Shown here piece by piece: positions 35,344 through 43,152 of a DNA stretch of 64,000 nt. Position numbers and translations under genes: made by a program. Positions within the stretch are counted from its first letter, which is position 1; the number at the start of each line of letters is the position of its first letter. The stretch covers positions 1 to 64,000 of the forward strand of contig CAYMCO010000009.1 of the NCBI GenBank assembly GCA_964388955.1, written 5' to 3'. This DNA comes from CAYMCO01 sp964388955 (lineage in GTDB: Bacteria > Chloroflexota > Anaerolineae > Anaerolineales > E44-bin32). Below the pieces are notes generated by a model. That model had not been told where the DNA came from. It saw only the letters and a list, made by a program, of their open reading frames with translations, and searched no databases.

Positions 35344-36324
35344 ATGGAATATCGCAGGCTCGGCAGAAGTGGATTGAAGGTGTCCGCTCTCTGTTTGGGG
35401 ACCATGCAGTTGGGGTGGACGGCGGATGAGGCGACCTCGCTTAAGGTGCTGACTGCGGCCTTCGAGGCCGGCGTGCAATTCATCGACACGGCGGATGTCT
35501 ACTCCCGCTGGGCGGAGGGCAATCCGGGCGGCGTGTCAGAGCAGATCATCGGCAAATGGCTCGGGATGGGAGTGGCCAAGCGCGAGGATATTGTGATCGC
35601 GACCAAGGTGCGCGGCGCCATGGGGGAGGGTCCGAACGAGGCGGGGCTGTCCCGCCTCCATATCATATCGGCAGCTCAAGCTTCCCTGCGCCGCTTGGGG
35701 ACCGATTACATCGATCTGTATCAACTGCATTTCCCCGACGATGAGACGCCCATCGAGGAGACTCTCTCTGCACTGGACTACTTGATGCGAAACGGGGATG
35801 TCCGCTATATCGGCTGCTCCAACTTTCCGGCCTGGCGATTGGTGCGCGCATTATGGAGCGCGGATGCGAACGGCTACGCGCCTTTTGCCAGTCTGCAGCC
35901 GCACTACAGCCTCGTCCATCGGGCGGAATATGAGCGCGAATTGGAGGCGGCGTGCCTGGCGTTCGGGCTGGGAGTGATCCCCTACAGCCCGTTGGCCGGG
36001 GGCTTTCTGACCGGCAAGTACGTGCGCGGGGGGGAAATCCCTTCGGGCACTCGCGGCGCCAGCAGCCAGCGCATCCAAGGATATATGCAGCAGGAACGCA
36101 ATTGGAACCTGCTGGATAAGCTGCGTTCCCTGGGGGAGGCGAGGGGCAAATCGCCGTCCCAGATGGCCCTCGCATGGCTGCTGAATCGCCCCTCAGTCAC
36201 CAGCCCGATTATCGGCCCCAAGACGCCGGACCAGTTGGCGGACAATCTGGGTGCGTTGGGGGTGCGACTCGAAGCGCGGGAGATCGTGGCCATCTCGGAG
36301 ACCACCGATTGGAAGGAAAGTTGA
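35344..36324 (+). CDS. Aldo/keto reductase
   Basis: The 326-residue protein is a clear AKR barrel. It begins MEYRRLGRSGLKVSALCLGTMQ and has catalytic residues in DTADVYSRW (Asp, Tyr), IATKVRG (Lys) and YQLHFPD (His). The C-terminal NADPH-binding part contains SPIIGPKTPDQL. It resembles the YghZ/Tas-like group; the substrate is unknown. GGAGGA seven bases upstream sets the start. An in-frame extension to 35170 is rejected because it overlaps the previous gene and lacks a ribosome site. Confidence 0.93.
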   Translation: MEYRRLGRSGLKVSALCLGTMQLGWTADEATSLKVLTAAFEAGVQFIDTADVYSRWAEGNPGGVSEQIIGKWLGMGVAKREDIVIATKVRGAMGEGPNEAGLSRLHIISAAQASLRRLGTDYIDLYQLHFPDDETPIEETLSALDYLMRNGDVRYIGCSNFPAWRLVRALWSADANGYAPFASLQPHYSLVHRAEYERELEAACLAFGLGVIPYSPLAGGFLTGKYVRGGEIPSGTRGASSQRIQGYMQQERNWNLLDKLRSLGEARGKSPSQMALAWLLNRPSVTSPIIGPKTPDQLADNLGALGVRLEAREIVAISETTDWKES

Positions 36325-36596
36325 GGCCAGCGGAGCCTCGACCCCGATCGCCCACACACGGCGCAGGCCAAGGACAAGCGCCCGGCTAGCCGGGCGGAGT
36401 TGCAACCGAACATGCCCTCGGGGGGAGTGAGTGCCATTACGGGTGGCGAACCCATTTGAAATTGGAGGCGCCACCGGCCCTTCGTCATCCTCCCATCTGC
36501 GCACGTCCCGACCGGGCAGCCCCGCGGCCCTAGGCAGCGCTTTCCCTGCCGCCGGCGCCTTTTCGCCCCTCACCCCGGAGCTCTCCTCCGATTCGT

Positions 36597-36714
36597 CATT
36601 GCGAGGAGCCCGAAGGGCGACGTGGCAATCTTCTGGAGAGCGAATCCTCTTCGGTGGAAAGACTGCCACCCTGACAACTGCATCAGGACAGGCGGCGCTA
36701 CGCGCCTCGCAATG
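36597..36714. repeat. MITE-like dispersed repeat, copy 1 (118 bp)
   Basis: Perfect 10-base terminal inverted repeats CATTGCGAGG (36597-36606) and CCTCGCAATG (36705-36714) extend to 12 bases (GTCATTGCGAGG). The interior shares blocks GCAATCTTCTGG, GGTGGAAAGA and GACAACTGCATCAGGAC with the reverse complement of 50287-50427. It has no coding capacity. Such elements are non-autonomous or REP-like. Confidence 0.78.
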
Positions 36715-36891
36715 ACTCATCTATGAGGGTCGGAATAAACACCAAGCGTGGGGGGAGCAGAGGGGGTGGGGGTATGTGCATGAATGGGCCTCGAATTGCA
36801 TGGCATTTGGTTGAAGCGCACCCCGGAGAGCCTCGCCTCCCAAGTTGGCCACAGCCTCGGGGTGTCACTTATGGTAAGTGTTGTCTGCCGG

Positions 36892-36900
36892 TGGTATAAT
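36892..36900 (+). promoter_or_regulatory. Extended -10 promoter of the recombinase gene
   Basis: TGGTATAAT is a perfect extended -10. No clear -35 is seen. The leader before ATG 36932 would be about 25 bases. Confidence 0.62.
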
Positions 36901-36931
36901 TGACACAACTTTGGTAAGGGTAGGTGTGGCT

Positions 36932-37804
36932 ATGGATGCGGCGATCAAGCGATTCCTGGACTACCTGGAGAGGGTTCAAGACCGGGCAAAGAACACGATC
37001 CTCGCCTATCGGGCGGACCTACGCCAGCTGTCGCAGGTGCTGGAAGAGCATGCCGGCGGGCCGGTCTCGCCCGGCATCATCTCGGGTGACCTTCTTTCCG
37101 AGTACGTCGGTTGGCTGACCAGCCGGGGCTACCAACCATCCACCGTGTCGCGCAAGATGGCTGCCGTCCGATCCTTCCTGGAATACTTGAGCACTCAAGA
37201 GCGCCGGGTGGATCCTTCTCTGCTTGCCGGCCTGCAGCCGCCGCCTACTCCCAAGAGGCGGCCCCGCGTGCTGACCCGGGAGGAGGTGAGGTCGCTGATC
37301 AACGCGCCGCGCGAGGAGGATTCGCCTCGAGCGATGCGTGACGCCGCTTTGTTGGCGTTGTTGTACGCGACGGGCATGCGAGCCGCCGAGCTGGTCAGAT
37401 TGAATGTGGGAGACGTGGATGTCTTCACCGGACGCGTCCGCAAGAACTCCGCCGGAGAGGAGCTGCTCCCCCTGGGGGTGGCCTATGAGCCGCTCCGGCG
37501 CTATTTGGGGGAGGGCCGCCCACAACTGCTCAAAGGATCCGGCGAGAGATCATTGTTCCTCAATCAGCGTGGGCAGCGGCTGAGCCGCCAGGGGCTCTGG
37601 CTGGTTGTCAAGAAATGGGCCCGGCGGGAAGGCTTGGGGGAGGACGTATCGCCACATACCTTGCGGCATTCGCTGGCGTACCACATGCTGCGCGAGGGAA
37701 AGACAAGGCGTCAGGTCCAGCGCAAGTTGGGATTGGCCAGCCCGAGCGCGATACGCGTCTATCCGAGGGATCACGAGCAAGGAACAGATGACCGAAACCG
37801 ATGA
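36932..37804 (+). CDS. Tyrosine recombinase (XerC/D-like) with atypical active site
   Basis: The 290-residue protein has an N-terminal SAM-like core-binding domain (about 1-95) and a C-terminal catalytic domain. The first catalytic Arg is in TGMRAAEL near residue 150, the His-x-x-Arg pair is in HTLRHSL near 240-243 and the nucleophile Tyr is in IRVYPRD near 276. The usual LGH histidine is replaced (KLGLASPSAI), and the tail after Tyr is also unusual. It may be a divergent or inactive Xer. GTG 36926 is an alternative start. Its end overlaps the purine nucleoside phosphorylase start by 17 bases, so the two are co-expressed. Confidence 0.85.
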   Translation: MDAAIKRFLDYLERVQDRAKNTILAYRADLRQLSQVLEEHAGGPVSPGIISGDLLSEYVGWLTSRGYQPSTVSRKMAAVRSFLEYLSTQERRVDPSLLAGLQPPPTPKRRPRVLTREEVRSLINAPREEDSPRAMRDAALLALLYATGMRAAELVRLNVGDVDVFTGRVRKNSAGEELLPLGVAYEPLRRYLGEGRPQLLKGSGERSLFLNQRGQRLSRQGLWLVVKKWARREGLGEDVSPHTLRHSLAYHMLREGKTRRQVQRKLGLASPSAIRVYPRDHEQGTDDRNR

Positions 37805-38651
37805 GACGTTCGTCACCTCGCGCGAGATCCGAGCGGCCTTTGACGCCATTCGAGAGCACACACAAGCCAGGCCGAAAGTCGGCTTGATACTGGGTTCCGG
37901 TCTGGGCGCGCTGGCTGAGGAGATGGATTCGGCTGTCGAGATCGAGACCAGCGCAATCCCCGGCTGGCCGCAATCCACCATCGAGGGACACGCAGGGCGG
38001 GTGCACATCGGCGAACTGGAATCGCAGCCCGCCATTCTCCTGCAGGGTAGGGCGCATTTCTACGAGGGCTACTCTATCTCTCGGATCGGTCTGCCCGTCA
38101 GGGTGATGCAGTTGCTGGGAATTGAATTCCTGTTTGTGACCAACGCGGCAGGCGCAGTCAATCGTCAGTTCGAGCCTGGTGATCCGATGCTGATCACCGA
38201 CCATATCAATCTGCTCGGGATGGCGGGCGAGAACCCGCTGCGAGGCCCCAATTTGGAGCAGTTCGGCCCACGCTTCCCCGATATGAGCCAGGCGTATGAC
38301 CGGGAACTGCTGGACATCGCGCGCAGGGCCGCAAGGGAAGGGGGGATCCGGTGGCAAGAGGGCGTTTATATCTGCCTGGGAGGGCCGAACTTCGAGACCC
38401 CGGCCGACTTGCGATTTCTCAGCGCCATCGGGGCGGATGCGGTCGGAATGTCCACAGTTCCGGAGGTGATCGTTGCGCGTCATGGGGGCACGCGCGTGCT
38501 TGGGGTGTCCGGTATCAGTAACAAGGCTAATCTGGATGGTGAGACCGTGACGACGCATGAGGAGGTGCTGGAGGCGGGGAAGATCCTCGTGCCGCGCATC
38601 TCATCGATCATCCGGGGGGTCTTGGGCCGGTTGCCCACTGGAAACAAGTGA
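37788..38651 (+). CDS. Purine nucleoside phosphorylase
   Basis: The 287-residue protein matches trimeric PNP (PunA type): GLILGSGLGALAEEM near residue 28, a phosphate-binding HAGRVHIGEL, LQGRAHFYEG and FVTNAAGAVN, then GPNFETPADLRF and VGMSTVPEVIVARH. It cleaves purine ribonucleosides with phosphate to base and ribose-1-phosphate in salvage. AAGGAA precedes the ATG. The gene starts inside the recombinase 3' end (17-base overlap) and is followed by a membrane protein gene after four bases. Confidence 0.95.
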   Translation: MTETDETFVTSREIRAAFDAIREHTQARPKVGLILGSGLGALAEEMDSAVEIETSAIPGWPQSTIEGHAGRVHIGELESQPAILLQGRAHFYEGYSISRIGLPVRVMQLLGIEFLFVTNAAGAVNRQFEPGDPMLITDHINLLGMAGENPLRGPNLEQFGPRFPDMSQAYDRELLDIARRAAREGGIRWQEGVYICLGGPNFETPADLRFLSAIGADAVGMSTVPEVIVARHGGTRVLGVSGISNKANLDGETVTTHEEVLEAGKILVPRISSIIRGVLGRLPTGNK

Positions 38652-38655
38652 CTGG

Positions 38656-39342
38656 ATGAAACAGGCATTGCTCTTCATCGAAGAGAATCAAGCCTGGATC
38701 TACTTCGTTCTACTCCTCGTCGGCTTGATCTATCTGCGCTCGACCGTACGCGGCCTGAATGAGCTGCGAGCGGCCCTGTTTGGCCTGGAGCGGGAGAGCG
38801 CCCAGGCAAAGACAACCCGGGCCGCGGCGATGCTCGGGTTGGCCGTGGCTGGCTTGGCGACCGTGTTTGTGGTGTCCACGTTCCTTGCCCCGAGTCTCCC
38901 TGCCGCGGCGCCAGCGACCCCGCTGCCGACAGTCTCGTTCTTGGAAACCGCTGAGCCGCCGGGCGGATTCGCTGGCGGCGGCCCCTTCCCGGCCACACCG
39001 CAAGTGCTGGAGACCACGGACTCGAGCGGGTGCAATGACGGCACTGCCACGATCAGCGCCCCGGAGAGCGGCTCCCGGGTTTCCGGCGTGGTTACCGTCG
39101 AGGGAACGGCGGATATCGCCAGCTTTGCTTTCTATAAACTCGAATACCGTTTGCTCCGGCCTGGAGAAGAGTGGCGGGCGATCTATGCGGATACCGAGCC
39201 AAAAGCGGATGGGGAGCTGGGGACGTGGGATACCAGTCTGCGAGAACCAGGGGAATACCAGTTCCGACTGGTCGTCACGGATACCGCAGGCAACGGACCC
39301 ATGCCATGCGTGATTCAACTCACTGTGGTCCCTGGCACATAA
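38656..39342 (+). CDS. Two-helix membrane protein with Ig-like extracytoplasmic domain
   Basis: The 228-residue protein has two hydrophobic segments (about 13-28 and 58-76) separated by a short charged loop. An Ala/Pro/Thr-rich linker leads to a beta-rich domain (about 130-226) beginning ATISAPESGSRVSGVVTVEG, as in bacterial Ig-like modules. Two Cys residues (in SSGCNDG and PMPCVIQ) could form a disulphide. No function is assigned. It follows the PNP gene by four bases and is probably in the same operon. Confidence 0.7.
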   Translation: MKQALLFIEENQAWIYFVLLLVGLIYLRSTVRGLNELRAALFGLERESAQAKTTRAAAMLGLAVAGLATVFVVSTFLAPSLPAAAPATPLPTVSFLETAEPPGGFAGGGPFPATPQVLETTDSSGCNDGTATISAPESGSRVSGVVTVEGTADIASFAFYKLEYRLLRPGEEWRAIYADTEPKADGELGTWDTSLREPGEYQFRLVVTDTAGNGPMPCVIQLTVVPGT

Positions 39343-39384
39343 GTTGTACGCTTCAAGATGCTTCGGTTTCATGGAAAAGGCGCG

Positions 39385-39924
39385 ATGGGAGACCTAATCG
39401 TTCGCCAGGCAATCTCAACGGACATCGCCGCGCTTATGTCGCTCGATCACAACTACAGCACGGATCATGTGTGGCAGATGTCGGCCCATAATGATAATCA
39501 CGAATTGGGGATCACTTTTCGCGAGATCCGGCTGCCGCGCCCCATTCGGTCCGAGTATCCTCGAAATCCGGAGGCACTCGCGGATGTGTGGACGAACTTC
39601 GATGGGCTTTTCGTGGCCGAACGGGACGAAGAAAAGTTGGCATACATATCTCTCATCGAAGGCCCTGCCCATTCTTCCGGATGGATCAGGGATCTCGTCG
39701 TTGGCTCCAAATACCGTCGACAGGGCATCGCAACACGGCTTATCATCGTGGCCTATAGGTGGTGCGTCAAGCGAGGGCTGGCGCAGGTCTTCATTGAAAT
39801 GCCGAGCAAGGATGTTCCCGCCGTGCGGTTGGTGAAGAAACTCAATTTCGCTTTCGCAGGCTACAGTGACCAGTATTATGCGGATCAGGGGATCGCCTTG
39901 TTCTTCGCCCTGAACGTCCGGTAG
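39385..39924 (+). CDS. GNAT family N-acetyltransferase
   Basis: The product (179 residues from this start) has the acetyl-CoA-binding signature of GNAT enzymes in DLVVGSKYRRQGIATRLI near residue 108, followed by the typical helix and FIEMPSKDVPAVRLVKKLNF. The substrate is unknown. I chose ATG 39385 (GGAAAAGG upstream); an earlier ATG at 39358 is possible. It is 11 bases upstream of the 7TM-GAF gene. Confidence 0.85.
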   Translation: MGDLIVRQAISTDIAALMSLDHNYSTDHVWQMSAHNDNHELGITFREIRLPRPIRSEYPRNPEALADVWTNFDGLFVAERDEEKLAYISLIEGPAHSSGWIRDLVVGSKYRRQGIATRLIIVAYRWCVKRGLAQVFIEMPSKDVPAVRLVKKLNFAFAGYSDQYYADQGIALFFALNVR

Positions 39925-39935
39925 CGTGGAGTGGT

Positions 39936-41864
39936 ATGGATCTCATCCTATTGCCCATCCTCTTTGTCATCAACCAGATCATCGCGGCCGGAAACACGAT
40001 CACGGCCTTCTCTCTGCTGCTCTATGCGCTCACCTTCAACCTGCGTGAGCGCGTGGCGCGGGCTTTTGCGGTGCTCCTCGTCTGCGTCACAATCACCTAC
40101 TTCGGAGATGTGCTTGTCGGGGTGACCCAGGCGCCTGCACCCAGGGAGATGTGGCTGCGGCTGCAGTGGCTCGGGATCAGCTTCGTGCCCGCCGCCTTCT
40201 TTCACCTTTCGGATGCGCTGCTGGACGCCACGGGGCGGCCCTCGAGAGGGCGCCGGCGGATGCTGATTCGGATTGAATATGCCCTGGGGGGCCTGACCCT
40301 GATCGGGGCCACGCTGACCCACGCTATCGCACTCCAAGCGGTTCATGCTGGACCGGTCACCTACCTGCGGGCAGGGCCGTGGTTCCCGCTGTTCGCCATC
40401 TACTTTTTCGGCAATCTGGCGTTGGCGGGCAACAATTTCCGTCGCGCCTACGAGAGGTGCCTCTCGGGGGCAAGTCGCCGACGGATGATCTATCTCATCG
40501 TGGGCTCGGCCGGTCCGCTGCTGGGTTCATTTCCGTTCCTGATGGTTGCCGGGGCGACCCTTTTTGATCGGTTGCCGCCATTGCTCATGGGGCTGCTGGT
40601 GGGCATCAATGCGGTCGTCGCCATCCTGCTGGTCATGATGGCCGATGCGGTTGCTTACTACGGGGTCAGCTATCCGGATCGAGTCGTCAAGAGCCGGCTG
40701 ATGCAGTGGATTCTGCGAGGCCCAGTGGTGGCATCGTCGGTGCTCGCCGCCGGAGTGATCGTCAACCGGGCGGCGTTGCTCGCCGGAGCGGCCAACAGCC
40801 TGGCTGTGCCCTTCGCCATGGTTTCGATGCTGCTCTTGCTGCAATTCCTCATCACGCTGGTGCGTCCTTCCCTGGAGCGCGTGGTGTACTATGGCCAGGA
40901 ATACCAAGATATCGCCCGCCTGCAACTGCTGCAGCAGCGGCTGGTCACCACCAGCGACCTGCGGCAATTCTTCGAATCAATCCTTAACGCAGCATGTGAC
41001 ATCTTGCAGTCCCCTTCGGCCTTCATCGCTGTTGTCGGGGAGGAGGGGCTGGAGCTGGAAGTGGCGGTGGGGCCCGACGATCCACTCCGGGGGTCAGAGG
41101 ACCTCGCGCCCATCTTGCTGCATGATCACGAATACCAGTTCGATCGGCTGGGTGGCGTCTTCTCCTGGGATCACTTCTGGCTGATCCCCATTGATTCCCC
41201 TGAGGGGGATGACGTGATTGGTTTGGTTGGGCTCAGGGCTACCGCCCCCTTCCCTCAGTTCACACAGGAAGAGGAGGAGGCGGTCGCATCGCTGATTGAT
41301 CGGGCCTCCATCGCCCTGGCAAATCGAGTGCTGCAGAAGGAGATCTTCCGCGTCGTGGATCAAGCGGTGCCGGAGGCGGAGGCTCTGCAGCAAATGCGGG
41401 CCGCAGCGCGCTATCGCGGCGAGGAAGCGTTGGCATCGCTGCCGGAGGGGGCACACACGGAGGCGGATCTGGCGAATCTGGTGAAAGATGCCCTGGGTCA
41501 TTACTGGGGGGGGCCGCGCTTGACCGACAGCCCACTGCTGCGATTGCAGGTCGTTCGGGAGGCGGTGGGCGAACATGGCGGCAATCCCGTCAACGCCCTA
41601 CGCGCCATCTTGCGGAAGGGAATCGAACGAACCAAGCCGGAGGGCAAGCGCCGCTTCACCGCTGAGTGGATGCTCTACAACATCCTGGAGATGAAATTCC
41701 TGGAAGGGCGCAAAGTCCGCGATGTTGCCATGCACCTGGCCATGTCCGAGGCGGATCTCTATCGAAAGCAGCGAGTGGCGATTGAGTCCGTGGCGCGAGC
41801 CATCAGCGACATGGAGCGCGAGGCGGTCTCAAAGGCCTCCGAACAGGAAGGCGTTGGAGTGTGA
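39936..41864 (+). CDS. 7TM-GAF membrane protein with C-terminal helix-turn-helix
   Basis: The 642-residue protein starts with eight or nine hydrophobic segments (about 1-310), like the N_7TM sensor of some histidine kinases. A GAF-like domain (about 325-480) follows; instead of a kinase domain the C-terminus is helical and ends in a helix-turn-helix. That motif, LYNILEMKFLEGRKVRDVAMHLAMSEADLYRKQ near residues 580-612, resembles sigma-70 region 4 or LuxR-type folds and is given here in parts (EGRKVRDVAMHLAMSEADLY). This suggests a membrane-bound transcription regulator. No His kinase or phospho-acceptor motif is seen. GGAG is correctly spaced before the ATG. Confidence 0.75.
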   Translation: MDLILLPILFVINQIIAAGNTITAFSLLLYALTFNLRERVARAFAVLLVCVTITYFGDVLVGVTQAPAPREMWLRLQWLGISFVPAAFFHLSDALLDATGRPSRGRRRMLIRIEYALGGLTLIGATLTHAIALQAVHAGPVTYLRAGPWFPLFAIYFFGNLALAGNNFRRAYERCLSGASRRRMIYLIVGSAGPLLGSFPFLMVAGATLFDRLPPLLMGLLVGINAVVAILLVMMADAVAYYGVSYPDRVVKSRLMQWILRGPVVASSVLAAGVIVNRAALLAGAANSLAVPFAMVSMLLLLQFLITLVRPSLERVVYYGQEYQDIARLQLLQQRLVTTSDLRQFFESILNAACDILQSPSAFIAVVGEEGLELEVAVGPDDPLRGSEDLAPILLHDHEYQFDRLGGVFSWDHFWLIPIDSPEGDDVIGLVGLRATAPFPQFTQEEEEAVASLIDRASIALANRVLQKEIFRVVDQAVPEAEALQQMRAAARYRGEEALASLPEGAHTEADLANLVKDALGHYWGGPRLTDSPLLRLQVVREAVGEHGGNPVNALRAILRKGIERTKPEGKRRFTAEWMLYNILEMKFLEGRKVRDVAMHLAMSEADLYRKQRVAIESVARAISDMEREAVSKASEQEGVGV

Positions 41865-41868
41865 AGGC

Positions 41869-41896
41869 TTGCACTTTCTTGGGAATCCTGTATGCT
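41869..41896 (+). promoter_or_regulatory. Promoter of the S1-domain gene
   Basis: TTGCAC (41869-41874) and TATGCT (41891-41896) are 16 bases apart, with TG just before the -10. It overlaps the end of the preceding gene's spacer and gives a leader of about 45 bases. Confidence 0.55.
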
Positions 41897-41945
41897 ACTG
41901 CTCAAGTTGGGAGCGGTTCGGTGAGGAAATGAGGCTGGGTCAACG

Positions 41946-43052
41946 ATGGCTGAGAGAAAGCTCGATAAAGATCGGAATGGGGTCCCTCCACCCATGGATG
42001 ATGGATGGTGGGATTCGGTCTTGGAGGAACAGGACCGTCTGGCGACGGGCAAAGAGCGGGGGCGAAGGGGACCTATCCGGGAACGAGAGGACACCGTTGC
42101 GGCGCCTGAGGATTGGACCTGGGCACGCGAGCTGTATGAAGCGGATGACACCGTCCGGTTGAAGGTGGTGGGTTTCAATCGAGGTGGCGCCTTGGTGGAG
42201 GCGCGGAGCCTACGAGGATTCGTCCCGATCTCTCATTTGGTGAGCCTTGAAGCGGGGGCAGGATCCCCGGGCCGGACGGAAGCGCTTTCCACGCTGATCG
42301 GCCGGGAGCTCGATTTGAAAGTCATCGAATTTGACCCAGAACGCGGCCGTTTGATCTTCTCGGAGCGCGCGGCGCAGTCCGCGCCTGGAAAGCGAATCGA
42401 GGTGATGTCCAGCCTGAAGCCGGGCGATCAGGTCACCGGGAGGGCGACCAATATCACCCGCTTCGGCGTATTTGTGGACTTGGGCGGCGTCGAGGGATTG
42501 ATTCATGTCTCCGAACTCTCGTGGGGTCGCGTCAGGCATCCATCGGATGTCGCTCAGGTGGGTGACGCCTTGAAGGTGCAGGTGCTCTCCGTTGATCCAG
42601 AGCAGGGGCGTATCGCCCTGAGCCTGAAGGAACTGCAGCCCGACCCATGGGCCACCGTCGAAGGCCGCTTCAAGGTGGGCGATATTGTGACGGGTACGGT
42701 GACGAATTTGGTCAAGTTTGGCGCCTTCGTCGGCGTCGAGCCCGGGTTGGAGGGCCTGATCCATGTCTCCGAGCTGGGGGATGGGCCGTTAATGCGGCCC
42801 GGCGACGTCGTCTCGGAAGGTGAAAGCGTCACCGCCCGGGTCGTTCATATCGACGCTGGGGACCGGAAATTGGGGTTGAGCCTGCGGGGCGTGCCCCAGC
42901 GATCCGCTCCCCCGGGATCGATCGGTGGACAGCAGCAGGTGGTCGAACAAGATGGCAATGCGGCGCCTCAGCACAATCCAGAGCAAGAGATCCATGCGGG
43001 CGGCGAACACCAGGCATCCATCGGAACTTGGCACAACTCCCCTGCAACGTAA
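41946..43052 (+). CDS. S1 RNA-binding domain protein (ribosomal protein S1-like)
   Basis: The 368-residue protein has a charged N-terminal region and three S1 domains. They lie at about residues 68-145 (divergent, GFVPISHLVSLE), 157-232 (FGVFVDLGGVEGLIHVSEL) and 240-318 (KFGAFVGVEPGLEGLIHVSEL). A Gln/Asn/His-rich unstructured tail follows. Proteins with this layout bind mRNA and the 30S ribosome as short S1 homologues in many phyla. It has its own promoter and a terminator-like hairpin after it. Confidence 0.9.
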   Translation: MAERKLDKDRNGVPPPMDDGWWDSVLEEQDRLATGKERGRRGPIREREDTVAAPEDWTWARELYEADDTVRLKVVGFNRGGALVEARSLRGFVPISHLVSLEAGAGSPGRTEALSTLIGRELDLKVIEFDPERGRLIFSERAAQSAPGKRIEVMSSLKPGDQVTGRATNITRFGVFVDLGGVEGLIHVSELSWGRVRHPSDVAQVGDALKVQVLSVDPEQGRIALSLKELQPDPWATVEGRFKVGDIVTGTVTNLVKFGAFVGVEPGLEGLIHVSELGDGPLMRPGDVVSEGESVTARVVHIDAGDRKLGLSLRGVPQRSAPPGSIGGQQQVVEQDGNAAPQHNPEQEIHAGGEHQASIGTWHNSPAT

Positions 43053-43072
43053 CCGCCAATTTGCCGACTGGT

Positions 43073-43098
43073 TCCGGGCGTGGCACAACGCGCCCGGA
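43073..43098 (+). terminator. Terminator-like hairpin after the S1 gene
   Basis: TCCGGGCG (43073-43080) pairs perfectly with CGCCCGGA (43091-43098) over a 10-base loop. A weak pyrimidine tract (CTTCGTTTCC) follows. Confidence 0.5.
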
Positions 43099-43152
43099 CT
43101 TCGTTTCCATAGAGATATCCAGAGGGCCGGCTAGGGCCCAGAAGGATCTGCA

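Larger units (their letters stand above)
36325..36931. other. Spacer with MITE-like element and promoter
   Basis: No gene is supported. It contains the 118-bp element at 36597-36714 and a perfect extended -10 at 36892-36900, both listed. GGGCCTCGAATT near 36787 resembles a word at 14010 in another spacer. Confidence 0.5.
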
